Shown: positions 8,845 through 17,395 of the stretch, piece after piece
Layout: each line of letters opens with the position of its first letter
Position numbering within the stretch: position 1 is the stretch's first letter
NCBI GenBank assembly: GCA_022822185.1
Contig: JAJECE010000018.1
Location: 1-37,116 of the forward strand
Length of the DNA stretch: 37,116 bases
Source of the DNA: Rhodothermales bacterium
GTDB lineage: Bacteria > Bacteroidota > Rhodothermia > Rhodothermales > Bin80
Reading direction: 5' to 3'
Made by a program: the position numbers and the translations under genes
The notes under the pieces: generated by a model
Databases searched by the model: none
The model's input: only the letters and a program-made list of their open reading frames with translations
Told to the model about the DNA's origin: nothing

Positions 8845-9741
8845 TTATTCTCCTCCAGGGATATAAAACCCCGTACGGCGAAGCAGGGCAAGTGGGGGGC
8901 GGAATGAGATTGATTCTGTATAGCCGCTTCCAAAGTATCCAAACCCGTTGGTCACATTGGAAAAGGCCCCTGGTTCAACCAGAAAATCCTCGTCAAAGAA
9001 ACCTACCGGGGAGATCCATTCACTGTCCCCGATATGGACCGTTACATTCATTTCCCGAAGTTCGATAATCGTAGTGGAAACGTCATCATCCGCGTCAAAT
9101 AATTTAAAGATTGAACGGTAATCTTCCTGGAGGTCAATGTTGAGCAGAAAGCCATCGGGGTCGGGAGTTGTTAAGCCTTGATAATTCAGAACCACCGGCC
9201 TGAAGATGGGATTGGTGCCACTGGCATCTAATCCGACCAGAACGTATTCCACATCAATGCGGGGAAGTGTGGGCGGGGCTCCCTCAATGAGCAGGGGCAT
9301 GAGTGCCTGACCAGGGATTAGCGTATCCGGTTCTAAAACCTTGAGCGTTACAGGAGGCGGGATCGTTGTAATCGCCTCTGTTTGTGCACCGTCAGAACGT
9401 GTGACTTTCAGGTGATAGGTTTCTGCCCTGGCAGCATTGAATTCTGACCAGTAGACATGTCGATAATCGCCATCGCCAAGTTGGATGACTGAATCGCGCC
9501 AGGTAAAGGTTTGTCCATCATGCATACGTGTGGTCGTCACATTCGCATCAATGGGATCTGGATGTACAAGTGCAATATTCTGTTTGATTTCAAAGATTCG
9601 GACTGCATGCGTGTCAGCTTTCGGGTTGATGATCCCGAAGACAGAGAACGGATATTCAAGTTCCAGCCGTGTTTCAACGGATTCGGAGCAGGCCGAAAAA
9701 AGCAAAAAGAGGATTCCGAAGAAGGACAGATACTTGTACAT
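8845..9741 (-). CDS. DUF4249 family outer-membrane-associated lipoprotein
   Basis: A 298-aa protein with a lipoprotein signal (hydrophobic stretch then LLFSAC, cysteine at about residue 18). It resembles the DUF4249 family: an N-terminal VFGIINPKADTHAVRIF strand, a TIPPP segment near residue 130, and a C-terminal region with VEPGAFSNVTNGFGYFGSGYTESI. DUF4249 proteins are typical of Bacteroidota and are usually encoded right after a TonB-dependent receptor; they are thought to work with it at the outer membrane, though the role is unproven. The gene starts 3 bp after the receptor stop. The second DUF4249 gene at 30671 is a clear paralog, sharing the EPGxFSNVxNGxGxFGxGYT block. Confidence 0.85.
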   Translation of the reverse strand: MYKYLSFFGILFLLFSACSESVETRLELEYPFSVFGIINPKADTHAVRIFEIKQNIALVHPDPIDANVTTTRMHDGQTFTWRDSVIQLGDGDYRHVYWSEFNAARAETYHLKVTRSDGAQTEAITTIPPPVTLKVLEPDTLIPGQALMPLLIEGAPPTLPRIDVEYVLVGLDASGTNPIFRPVVLNYQGLTTPDPDGFLLNIDLQEDYRSIFKLFDADDDVSTTIIELREMNVTVHIGDSEWISPVGFFDEDFLVEPGAFSNVTNGFGYFGSGYTESISFRPPLALLRRTGFYIPGGE

Positions 9742-9744
9742 GAA

Positions 9745-12000
9745 TTAATCAAAGTCAAATTTGAGTCCGGCAATCGGTACGATGGGTAACTGATAATTGC
9801 GGGTGGCCGTGAAGAGGTCCAGAGCAAAGAGATTCCGTCGGTTATAGGCATTGATCACTCCGACCTGCCCGGTGAGCATGAACTTGTCAAAGGTGAATTC
9901 GCGCTCAACGGAAACGTCTAACCGGTGATACGTGGGGAGCAGACCGCGGAACGGTTCCCCGTAGATGACCCGCTGGTTGTCCGGTTCGGTAAACAGATTC
10001 TTTACCCCGTCAAGAAGCAGGAATCCGTCAAATCCGTACACATGATTAAAGGGGCGGCCGCTGCCAAAATTCCATCGTGCACTGATGGCATAGTGTGCAA
10101 TCCGGGTGGTTGCAACTACATTCAGTTGATGCCGCCGGTCGTGCGGGGGGCGAAAATCGAGATTTCCTTCACCGAACCATAATTCCGCCGCGGGTTGTTT
10201 GGAGGTGTAGCGTACACTGGAAAGTCCGTAGTTAATGTATCCGTAGACTTTTTGGCGGCGGATTTCGGTTCGAAGTTCGATCCCCATGGCCCTTCCGTCG
10301 GCCCGCTGCAGGCGGGAGGTGAATCGGGGAAATGCTGTCCACTCGGCAATAAACAGATCCTGTAACTGCTTGTAGTAGGTTTCCGCGGACAGTTCGAGCC
10401 ATGGGTAGGGGCTGATTCGGTAACCGGCAAGCGCATGAATGGAGCGGGACAGATCTTCCACGGGGGCGCTGCGCCAGGATGTGAAGATATTTGTAGCATC
10501 CCGCCGGTCACTCAACCCAAAAATTTCCTGATGATACCAGCCGGCTCCCAGACTTACTTCATGCTCCCGGTGCTGCCAGATTATCCGGCCGCGCGCCTCT
10601 AGGTTACTGCGACGATCTACCTGTCCAGGAAATAATTCTGCAATAGCCGTTATCCGGGCCTTGAGACTGGAGGTAATATAGAAATCCGGTTCAAGATAGA
10701 TCCCGGCCTTATGTCGCCGGCTCCGTCCAAAATCTGTATCCTGAAATAGTCCGCCCAGATGTGCAGTGACCTGCGGAGCACGCCAATAGAGTCCCCATTT
10801 CCATTGAGTTCTCTGGTAGAAGCTGTTCATATGGACGGCATATTGAAATCCAGAGATCCGGGACCAGCGGACCGGATCCTTGGCGGGCCCCTGATCGGTC
10901 TCCAGAAATGAGTAGGAGAGTTGAATTTCTGCGACGAAGGGGAGGGCCCGGGGGAGAACGATATAGCGCATCCCGACCGCTGCATTACGCCAGCCCACTT
11001 CCTCTAAAATGCGATCTTCGGATTCCAGCCCAATGGTTCCCTTATCATTCGTATAAATGCCACTGACTGAAAGCTGGCTGTTGGAACCGATTTGTCCGTG
11101 GACTTTCAGGAACGCATCTCCGAAGGTATAGGGCATCTCCTGAGCAACATAGTGCTGCGCAATTTGCTTGACTACCGATTGTCGTGCGGATGCCAGAAAC
11201 GAAAGTTTGTTATAGATCAGCGGCCCTTCAATTTGAGCGGAGCTGACGAACGGGGCAATAGAGGCCGCACCGCTGTAATTGCGCTTGTCTCCGTTCCGGG
11301 ATTTGATGTCAATGACCGATGAGATGCGCCCGGTAAAGGGTGCTCCGTATCCAGCCGTATGGATGTCGGCCTGATGAATAATATCTGAGGGGAAGGCGGA
11401 GTAGAACCCGAGGATATGATAGGGTTGGTAGACATGCATCCCATCAATCAGTGTCATATTATGAGAGGGTTCTCCGCCCCGGATATAGTACTGACCGCCC
11501 CGGTCTCCCAGAGTGACTACACCGGGAAGTGTCGTCAGGAAACTGGCCAGATCTCCAGACACATCCGGCGTTGGAAGCAGATCCATATCCCTGGGGCTGA
11601 TGGTTTGGAGCCCGGCCGTGACCTGGGCTGCTCCCGTCTCAATCTCGGCTTCTACAACCATCTCCTCCAGGACTTCCGGCGCAGACTGTAATGCAATGTT
11701 GAGGTTGAGTCTCTGCCCCGCCTGAAATGCAAGCGTATCTGACCATGTAAGGTAGCCGATAAATGAAAACCGCAGCACATACATCCCCGGTGCAATCCGT
11801 GTAAGGTTGTAGATGCCGTCACTATTAGTCACACCGCCGCGCAATCCTCCGGTATCGCTCTCGAGGACAACGCTGACCCCTGCGAGTACCTCTCGATCAT
11901 CTACATCGGTAACAAACCCTCGAATGCTTGCAGTCTGTCCTAAGATGGGACTGGCCCAGACGGACAATAAGATCAGCAGTAACAGGTGTTGATATTTCAC
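9745..12000 (-). CDS. TonB-dependent receptor with carboxypeptidase-regulatory-like domain
   Basis: A 751-aa outer-membrane receptor. A cleavable signal peptide (about 1-21, ending SPILGQ) is followed by a beta-sandwich CarboxypepD_reg-like domain (about 24-115, SIRGFVTDVDDREVLAGVSV). The plug domain (about 130-245) holds SGDLASFLTTLPGVVTLGDRGGQ and IRGGEPSHNMTLIDGMHVYQPYH. A beta-barrel ends in an aromatic-containing terminal strand (LKFDFD). Such receptors take up ligands across the outer membrane using TonB-ExbBD energy. It is the first gene of the minus-strand operon that continues with DUF4249, dipeptidase, RidA, YhdT-like and symporter genes; the operon suggests a peptide or peptide-derived ligand. 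The receptor at 31657 is a paralog with the same architecture. Ligand unknown. Confidence 0.92.
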   Translation of the reverse strand: MKYQHLLLLILLSVWASPILGQTASIRGFVTDVDDREVLAGVSVVLESDTGGLRGGVTNSDGIYNLTRIAPGMYVLRFSFIGYLTWSDTLAFQAGQRLNLNIALQSAPEVLEEMVVEAEIETGAAQVTAGLQTISPRDMDLLPTPDVSGDLASFLTTLPGVVTLGDRGGQYYIRGGEPSHNMTLIDGMHVYQPYHILGFYSAFPSDIIHQADIHTAGYGAPFTGRISSVIDIKSRNGDKRNYSGAASIAPFVSSAQIEGPLIYNKLSFLASARQSVVKQIAQHYVAQEMPYTFGDAFLKVHGQIGSNSQLSVSGIYTNDKGTIGLESEDRILEEVGWRNAAVGMRYIVLPRALPFVAEIQLSYSFLETDQGPAKDPVRWSRISGFQYAVHMNSFYQRTQWKWGLYWRAPQVTAHLGGLFQDTDFGRSRRHKAGIYLEPDFYITSSLKARITAIAELFPGQVDRRSNLEARGRIIWQHREHEVSLGAGWYHQEIFGLSDRRDATNIFTSWRSAPVEDLSRSIHALAGYRISPYPWLELSAETYYKQLQDLFIAEWTAFPRFTSRLQRADGRAMGIELRTEIRRQKVYGYINYGLSSVRYTSKQPAAELWFGEGNLDFRPPHDRRHQLNVVATTRIAHYAISARWNFGSGRPFNHVYGFDGFLLLDGVKNLFTEPDNQRVIYGEPFRGLLPTYHRLDVSVEREFTFDKFMLTGQVGVINAYNRRNLFALDLFTATRNYQLPIVPIAGLKFDFD

Positions 12001-12584
12001 GGTTACAAGCCACGGAATATGAGTGTGGTCAGGGGAAAGATAGTGGATAGAGCGTTAGCCTGAATTCTGTTCGGCAGGGATGGCGGTCATTCCAGTCAGA
12101 TCGGGAGCGAATATTGTATCCATCATTTCCCGTTAATTTACGTTATGCACTTGATGTAAGAGCCTATCTTGTGAGGGAAGGATATGGAAATATAATCGGT
12201 CAAGTAGGTATTACTTTGTGGATTTACTGAAACTTGATTGGAACGATTTCAGTTGATTGGCGTATCCAGTCTAGTTAAGTACCATTGGTGCGACTCCATG
12301 ACTCACCGTCAAATGAACTTCGTACCATCACGCTATGAGATCAGATGCTATACGAGCGAGCATCTTGCAAAATCCTTAATCTTGAGGGTTTTTGTTCACC
12401 TGAGTGCATCCAGGAGTGCTTTTTAACCTGGATTGTTAGTTTTGAAAGAGCCTCGAACTATTACATGGGCACATGTGATGTGTTTGTATTATCTGGTTGA
12501 TTGGATTGGGTATCTTACGGATGCGACCTGTTTCTAGGTGGGAAAATAACAAACCACTTGTTAGCATAAATCAGCACTAAAGCA
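12001..12584. other. Intergenic region between divergent genes, no gene seen
   Basis: This 584-bp stretch separates the divergent TonB-receptor operon and the DUF262 gene, so it should hold both promoters. It is AT-richer than the flanking genes. I see no convincing complete TTG / TAnnTTTG promoter pair, no RNA gene and no CDS; the only frame of note (12238-12426) has no recognisable features. Confidence 0.5.
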
Positions 12585-13739
12585 ATGGGAATAGTAGACC
12601 GATTAAAGCACGGAAACGGAGAGGACACATCTGTGATCAGTGACCGGACGGACATTGATAAGGTCGAGGACATAACAGAAGGAGAAGATATTCCGCTCCC
12701 TTACGAATATGATATTACGTCCTATGGGGCTGATTTTCCCGTAGATTCCCTCGTTAAGCGACTGAACGAGGGAAAAATTGTGGCACCTACTTTTGGACAA
12801 TATGATCACGATGATGACCAGATTGTAGGATTCCAACGAAAGTATGTGTGGTCAAAACTGAAGTCTGACAGATTTATAGAGTCACTTCTTCTTGGGCTGC
12901 CGGTTCCGGGTATTTTTTTGGTACGGGATAAAGAGGGCCGTTTGCTTGTCCTTGATGGGCAGCAGCGACTTAAAACGTTACAAAGATTTTATGGCGAATC
13001 CGATCAGCAACAAAGATATAGGCTTCGCAATGTGCACCCCCAATTTGAAGGGAAGAGTTATTCCGATCTGGATCCGGCCGTCAGTAGTAGACTTGATGAC
13101 AGTCTGATACATGCAACGATAGTAAGGCAGGATCAGCCAACAGATGATCAGAGTAGTGTATACGACATTTTTGAGCGGTTGAACACGGGAGGTGTCAATC
13201 TGCAACCACAAGAAATCAGGGTCGCATTGTACCGCGGAGCGTTCGCTGATCTGTTGTTAGAACTCAATGAAGACCCCAACTGGCGCTTTCTTTATGGGCC
13301 AGAATCAAATAGGCTTAAAGATTTGGAAATGATTCTTCGGTTTTTTGCATTTTACTACTGCAGGCACAATTATACCCGACCGATGAAAAATTTCTTGAAC
13401 AGATATATGGGAAAGAACCGCAATCTCGAACATCAGAGCAAGGATGATTTGACGGAAACATTTTGCAAAACGGTTGCCTTTATAAAGGAAACTGTAGGAA
13501 AGGAAGCATTTAGACCTGAAGGAGCACTGAACGCTGCTGTGCTTGATTCTGTTATGACAGGTATTGCCAAACGAATTCGGCGTGGACCAATTCAGAACTG
13601 TCAGGAGGTGAAAAAAAGACTTGAAGACTTGTTCAGCAACGAGGAATATATCACAGCGATAAGGAGTGGTACATCCGAAGAAGGTAAGATTAAAATGAGG
13701 CAACAACTTGCTTTGGATGCATTTAGAGATATTCAATGA
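12585..13739 (+). CDS. DUF262 domain-containing protein (GmrS/ParB-like)
   Basis: A 384-aa protein with a DUF262 domain in its N-terminal half. Hallmarks are the VGFQRKYVWSKLKSDRFIESLLLG segment (about 81-104), the catalytic-type motif LVLDGQQRLKTL (DGQQR at 124-128), and IFERLNTGGVNLQPQEIR (about 195). DUF262 is the N-terminal (GmrS) domain of the GmrSD modification-dependent restriction enzymes and is related to ParB/Srx folds that hydrolyse nucleotides. No C-terminal DUF1524 HNH nuclease is present; the last 150 residues are helical. The following HEPN gene overlaps its stop (ATGA, 13736-13739), so the nuclease is probably supplied in trans by that protein. Likely an anti-phage or toxin-type two-gene unit, by inference from families and context. 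Confidence 0.9.
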   Translation: MGIVDRLKHGNGEDTSVISDRTDIDKVEDITEGEDIPLPYEYDITSYGADFPVDSLVKRLNEGKIVAPTFGQYDHDDDQIVGFQRKYVWSKLKSDRFIESLLLGLPVPGIFLVRDKEGRLLVLDGQQRLKTLQRFYGESDQQQRYRLRNVHPQFEGKSYSDLDPAVSSRLDDSLIHATIVRQDQPTDDQSSVYDIFERLNTGGVNLQPQEIRVALYRGAFADLLLELNEDPNWRFLYGPESNRLKDLEMILRFFAFYYCRHNYTRPMKNFLNRYMGKNRNLEHQSKDDLTETFCKTVAFIKETVGKEAFRPEGALNAAVLDSVMTGIAKRIRRGPIQNCQEVKKRLEDLFSNEEYITAIRSGTSEEGKIKMRQQLALDAFRDIQ

Positions 13740-14218
13740 GTGATTTCCAAGATGTATCACGTATGAAACGACGTCTTGATGCTACTTTTGAAAGGATTAG
13801 TTCTTTTGACTCTGATTCATCTGAATTACAGGAAGATTTTGCCAGATATCTGTGTGTTCTGGTATCGGGTTACATAAAAAGGTCGATAGTTCAGATTGTT
13901 CAAGAGCATGCCCGGCGAGAGGGAGCGCCTACATTACAGAGATTTGTGGAAAGAAAGACGAGTAGATATACAAGTGCAAACCCTGAAAGAATCAAGGAAC
14001 TGTTGGGTAGCTTTAGTCAAGACTGGAGGCGAAAAATTGAAACTATTATGGTTGATGAGATAAGGGATGCGATTACAAGTATTATTAAGAATAGACACCT
14101 GATTGCACATGGTCGTAGTTCCGATATAACCCTCGGCCAAGTCCGTGCGTACTACCAAAAGGCTCAGGATTTGATTGATGGAATACAAGAACTCTGTCTA
14201 GAGGATAGTACTGATTAA
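13736..14218 (+). CDS. HEPN domain protein (MAE_28990/MAE_18760-like), putative RNase
   Basis: A 160-aa all-helical protein with a C-terminal RX4H motif, R120-HLIA-H125, in the segment IIKNRHLIAHGRSS. That motif is the catalytic signature of HEPN RNases found in toxins and defence systems. The whole layout resembles the MAE_28990/MAE_18760 HEPN families, which are often paired with DUF262 proteins. The start overlaps the DUF262 stop (ATGA), arguing for coupled translation and a complex. A 12-bp inverted repeat begins at its stop codon. Two decayed relatives of this gene occur at 17079 and 19753, both lacking the RX4H part, so this is the only copy in the window that could be active. Confidence 0.85.
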   Translation: MSDFQDVSRMKRRLDATFERISSFDSDSSELQEDFARYLCVLVSGYIKRSIVQIVQEHARREGAPTLQRFVERKTSRYTSANPERIKELLGSFSQDWRRKIETIMVDEIRDAITSIIKNRHLIAHGRSSDITLGQVRAYYQKAQDLIDGIQELCLEDSTD

Positions 14219-14247
14219 AGGATTGATGGCAGATTCATCAATCCTTT
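14217..14247 (+). terminator. Terminator-like hairpin at the end of the HEPN gene
   Basis: A perfect 12-bp inverted repeat (14217-14228 AAAGGATTGATG, 14236-14247 CATCAATCCTTT) with a 7-base loop starts inside the HEPN stop codon. The 3' arm ends in only three T residues, so the U-tract is weak, but the stem and its position fit transcription termination of the DUF262-HEPN unit. Confidence 0.65.
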
Positions 14248-14415
14248 ATGAGTAAGGGCGGTTCAGGAGGATTCACACACGAACCCAATATCCGCAAGGA
14301 TGAAAAAGGTCGGCATGATCCGCGGTGTCCAGACACATGGTCTGGATTTGGTGAGCCCGTAACGGTTATAATGCTTATGCGCTCATTACCTGTGAGGGGG
14401 ACAGACTTGTGGCCA
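14237..14415. repeat. Conserved spacer between HEPN and cupredoxin tail, copy A
   Basis: This segment is nearly identical to 17212-17395: by eye about ten differences in roughly 155 positions between the shared GGTTCAGGAGGA and ACAGACTTGTGG ends. It contains a small hairpin (arms 14328-14334 and 14340-14346) whose counterpart in copy B changes one arm but can still pair through a G-U. It is absent at the third HEPN remnant (19753). No coding function is apparent. Confidence 0.75.
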
Positions 14416-14655
14416 GTTGGCGAGAACCTGAATGATTCCGCGCATCGTGGTTGCATGGCCGGGGAAGGTGCAGACGAAGGCATATTCACCAGACTCATCG
14501 GGAACGCGGAAGAGAATCGTTTCCGAAACCCCTGGTTCCAGCAGTCCCGTGTTGCAATCACGGCATCCAAGGTAGGGACATATTGCATTTCGTGTCCACT
14601 TAATCCAAGTTGCATGGTCGCTATTGCCACCTCATCGGTTGCGCCGTTATGGTCT
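14412..14655 (-). pseudogene. Truncated, frameshifted 3' end of a cupredoxin gene (copy A)
   Basis: The minus strand encodes the final part of the same cupredoxin domain as the intact gene at 19989: TDEVAIATMQLGLSGHEMQYVPTLDAVIA, then a one-base deletion (GTGTTG here, GTGTGTG in the other copies). In the next frame it continues to the copper-ligand region FVCTFPGHATTMRG and the ILAN-like end. The terminal stop codon is also lost (TGG instead of TGA). Homology stops at about 14655, just before the transposase remnant. Clearly non-functional. Confidence 0.85.
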
Positions 14656-14666
14656 AGTAAGCTGAC

Positions 14667-15133
14667 AAACGGTATACCGTAAGATACTTGAAATCGAAGG
14701 CCGATCCAGCTATTCTCACGGAGGACTCTTTTCGCGTCTTGAACAACGTACTGTGACACGGGGAGACTCGGTTATCTCATACCCCAAAAAATTCCGCAGG
14801 GTCAGCGAGTCACAACAACGCCACACGATCTCACGCTCCGACTCCAGACCCTCTAAAAACCCCACCAGTAACATCCGAAAATACACCCCCGGGGGAATTC
14901 TTGGACGACCTGTACCGTCCGCATAAAATGGCTCATAAAGATCCTCCACAAACGCGTCAAATCCGTTCTTGCAAAGCAATTTGTTGAAGGCCTCATAGAA
15001 GGGGTTGGACGAAGAACGGATCTCGTGAGTACAGAAAAACAATTCCCCCTGTCTACACTTTTTCCGCTTTCCTACAGCCATGAATTGGTATGGTTGAGTT
15101 TGAACTTAGGTACACAACCATAGTATACCGTTT
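14667..15133. mobile_element. Insertion sequence remnant with 11-bp inverted repeats
   Basis: The 11-mer AAACGGTATAC at 14667-14677 recurs in inverted orientation at 15123-15133 (GTATACCGTTT), enclosing the transposase remnant. The left copy is part of a 12-bp palindrome (ACGGTATACCGT, 14669-14680). The inner flanks show little further similarity. The repeats may be decayed IS ends or a chance match; the enclosed transposase fragment makes the first reading preferable. The interval is much shorter than a full IS of this type, so an internal deletion is likely. Confidence 0.5.
14726..15081 (-). pseudogene. Transposase N-terminal remnant (IS1182/IS5-like, DUF772 type)
   Basis: The frame starting at 15081 encodes MAVGKRKKCRQGELFF and then FYEAFNKLL, FVEDLYEPFYADGTGRPRIPPGVYFRMLLVGFLEGLESEREIVWRC in pieces, ending LTLRNFLGYEITESP. 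This matches the N-terminal DUF772-type region of IS1182/IS5-like transposases. After ESP the expected DHST motif is found only in another frame (HSTLFKTRKE at 14755-14726), so there is a frameshift. The DDE catalytic core is absent. It is a dead fragment lying beside the broken cupredoxin copy A. Confidence 0.8.
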
Positions 15134-15183
15134 TATATCTAGAATCCAAGACTTTATCCACAGGTTGCTAGAAAGCTTAGAAA

Positions 15184-15408
15184 ATGAAACATATTCAAAG
15201 TGAAAATCGCCCACCAGATCTCGGCGATCTGCTGAAGATGCAACAAGACAGTTTTGAACGTGCACTAGGGTGGAAAGGGATACGGCTGGTTCCACGACCT
15301 GTTTTTCCTTTTCCAAAACAGAAGCCGGCGCAACCTGAGCGTGATACTGCGCCTCATCCTTTTAGGGATAAATGTGAGAATGGGGAAGGGCTGAATGAGG
15401 CAGAATAG
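15184..15408 (+). CDS. Hypothetical protein
   Basis: A possible 74-aa hydrophilic, proline-rich protein (start ATG at 15184, stop just before 15409). It has no signal peptide, membrane segment or recognisable domain. It lies alone between the transposase remnant and the first AAA+ ATPase, in an otherwise gene-poor stretch. It could be a real small gene, a remnant, or a chance frame; there is no clear ribosome binding site. Confidence 0.25.
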   Translation: MKHIQSENRPPDLGDLLKMQQDSFERALGWKGIRLVPRPVFPFPKQKPAQPERDTAPHPFRDKCENGEGLNEAE

Positions 15409-15709
15409 CGTATAGGATGTTTCAAAGGGGCAGAACATGACTACCATAAGGTGTCATGGAACTAAAAAGAAAAAACTGCATCGGCTATAAATTTCAAGGC
15501 TTAGTCGATATTGGGTATAATCTTCTGTAGAAGCATATACCACGGAGATGCGGTGTGTATTTTCTTGGAAAAGGTCGAATCTTGAGAAACGAAGAAAGCC
15601 GACATGTTCAATTGAATGGAGACGGATCCATGGCATCTGTGAACCCATTGTCATGCATAGAACAAGATATTTCTGTCTAGCGACATTAACTTTATTCTAG
15701 GCGGTCAGT
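15409..15709. other. Gene-poor stretch, nothing recognised
   Basis: About 300 bp with interrupted frames on both strands. I find no RNA gene, repeat or regulatory element that I can support. Confidence 0.4.
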
Positions 15710-16893
15710 TCAGCATTCTACCCCTCTGTCCCGACTGTCAAACCCCATGGGCATGGAAGAATGTGGAGGAAAAATCGGCTCCTGGATGCGAGAAAATTTG
15801 TCCACCAGCCAGTTATGCATTGAAGGTATGGGAACCACATAGCGGTTGTCCCGCTCGTCTAATATACCTTTGTACACTGCACGCAAGAATAATCGCGCCG
15901 CGGTATTATGGTCATAGTCCAGTTTCAGGGATGCCATAATGTCCCTGCGGGCAACGCTGGTGCCCGGATCCACATGTATAAGTACTCTTGCGATACAATG
16001 GAACTGCTCTTCGGGGATACCCCTTGCCCTGTCCTTATAAAACCGAATCCGTTTTTCTCTTCCCGCTTCAATTACCGCATCTAGTCCCTCCATTGTCATC
16101 TGCCCATCAATTGCACTCAACTGGTAGGCAGCGACCTGTGCATAGGCTGTAACATGCTGTGCCCAGCCATGGGTATCCTGTGCAATGGTGTCAATCCAGC
16201 AGGCGGGATCCCCCTTTGCACTGCCATCTTTCAGGAGCCAGTCATGAATGATCAACCGCTCGGCATCTTCACTTAACTCGCCCAGTTCGATATAGCAGTT
16301 ATCCTTGAATCTTGACACTCCCAATCGTTCGAAGGCTTGGGTGGTCACACCTAGTCCACCGGCCATAAGGATGACGCGGCGGGGCAATTCGCCGTTATGA
16401 AACCCTTTGAGGAGGGTCTTTGCAGCACTGAGCCGACCACGAGGATCACGGGGAATATCCTCCAGCAGCCTCTGTGCCTCGTCCAGCACGAGCAACAGTG
16501 GTTCCGCTTCTTCCTGCAGTATTTCTACGGCCAGATGTGGCGGGTGGGGGATTCGGGACATGCGTAACAGGATCTCCTGCAAGACTGCATCCTCAGATGT
16601 TTCTTTCTCCCCGTTCCATCCAAGTTCCTGCAGTAATACGGCTGTGTCCAGAATACTGCCCGGACTAGTATCCGCTATCTTCCATCCTCGCTCCCCGGCG
16701 AGCAGGGCGGTTTTGCCCGCGCCCGGAGCCGCCTGAATTAGAATTATAGTTCCATACTTCTTCTGGGAGTTCACCAATTCCAGACGTTTCTTGAAGTTAT
16801 CCAGTATTTTTTACGCCCGTGAAAGTATTTCGCTTCCCCGCGGTCTTCTACGGAAGGGATCTGTAGAGGAGATGTATTTTGTGATTTACTCAT
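15710..16893 (-). CDS. Orphan AAA+ ATPase, frameshifted near the N-terminus
   Basis: The uninterrupted frame (15710-16777, 355 aa) has Walker A QAAPGAGKTALL, Walker B LLLVLDEAQ, a sensor-like VILMAGGLG, and a C-terminal IPSMHNWL segment in what looks like a winged-helix domain, resembling Orc1/Cdc6-type ATPases. It is paralogous to the ATPase at 18387 throughout. The matching N-terminus (VEDRGEAKYFHGRK, compared with IEDRGKAEYFHGRK in the paralog) lies upstream in another frame starting at the ATG at 16893. The two frames meet at a run of six A on the coding strand (16812-16807); seven would restore one continuous protein of the paralog's layout. So this is either a recently broken gene, a sequencing error in a homopolymer, or a -1 slippage site. 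Function unknown. Confidence 0.75.
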
Positions 16894-17078
16894 TGCACTG
16901 GAAGCATTGCGTCATCACATAAATGACATGGGATACGGAATGAACTATGATCACTAAAATAGGTTGCGATAAATCATCTTTTCGGAAGCGCCTTTCACAA
17001 AACCTCCAAATTGTACGATTTTTCTTGAATTTCGAGGCATCTGATTTTTGATTGGTACTCGGAACATACAGGCCACTA

Positions 17079-17186
17079 GATGCCATGTTTGAGAGAATTC
17101 GTTCGGTTGATCCTGATTCGCTCGAATTGCAGAAAGAGTTTGCCAGAAATCTGTGTATTTTGGTGTCGGGTTATATCGTGCATTGA
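17079..17186 (+). pseudogene. HEPN gene fragment (copy B)
   Basis: Reads DAMFERIRSVDPDSLELQ and then KEFARNLCILVSGYI, matching residues 15-47 of the intact HEPN protein at 13736. It then hits a stop after two unrelated codons (17184-17186). It has no plausible start of its own and lacks the RX4H motif. It is followed, after about 25 bp, by the conserved spacer and cupredoxin tail copy B. Confidence 0.8.
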
Positions 17187-17211
17187 GGTCCACTCACTAA
17201 GCAATTTCGCA

Positions 17212-17395
17212 ATCTCATCCTCTATGAGTGGGGTGGTTCAGGAGGATTTACACACGAACCCAATATCCGTGAGGATGAAAAAAGTCGGCATGATCCGCGG
17301 TGTCCGGACACATAGTCTGGATTTGATGAGCCCGTGACGGTTATAATGCTTATGCGCTCATTACCCGTGAGGGGGGACAGACTTGTGGTCAATTG
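17212..17395. repeat. Conserved spacer between HEPN and cupredoxin tail, copy B
   Basis: Near-identical to 14237-14415, including the small hairpin (arms 17303-17309 and 17315-17321). In both copies the segment joins the HEPN side to the end of the cupredoxin reading frame, which marks the two loci as duplicates of a larger unit. Confidence 0.75.

Noticed and set aside
12238..12426. A 62-codon frame in the large intergenic region before DUF262
   Set aside because: No domain, no ribosome binding site, and no link to neighbours; treated as chance.
17080..17337. An 85-codon plus-strand frame starting MPCLREF over HEPN copy B
   Set aside because: It is out of frame with the HEPN similarity (frame from 17079), so it is not the remnant's reading frame.
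17240..17370. TGATGAGC motif in the conserved spacer resembling part of a hammerhead ribozyme core
   Set aside because: Copy A reads TGGTGAGC and no GAAA core or three-stem layout is visible.
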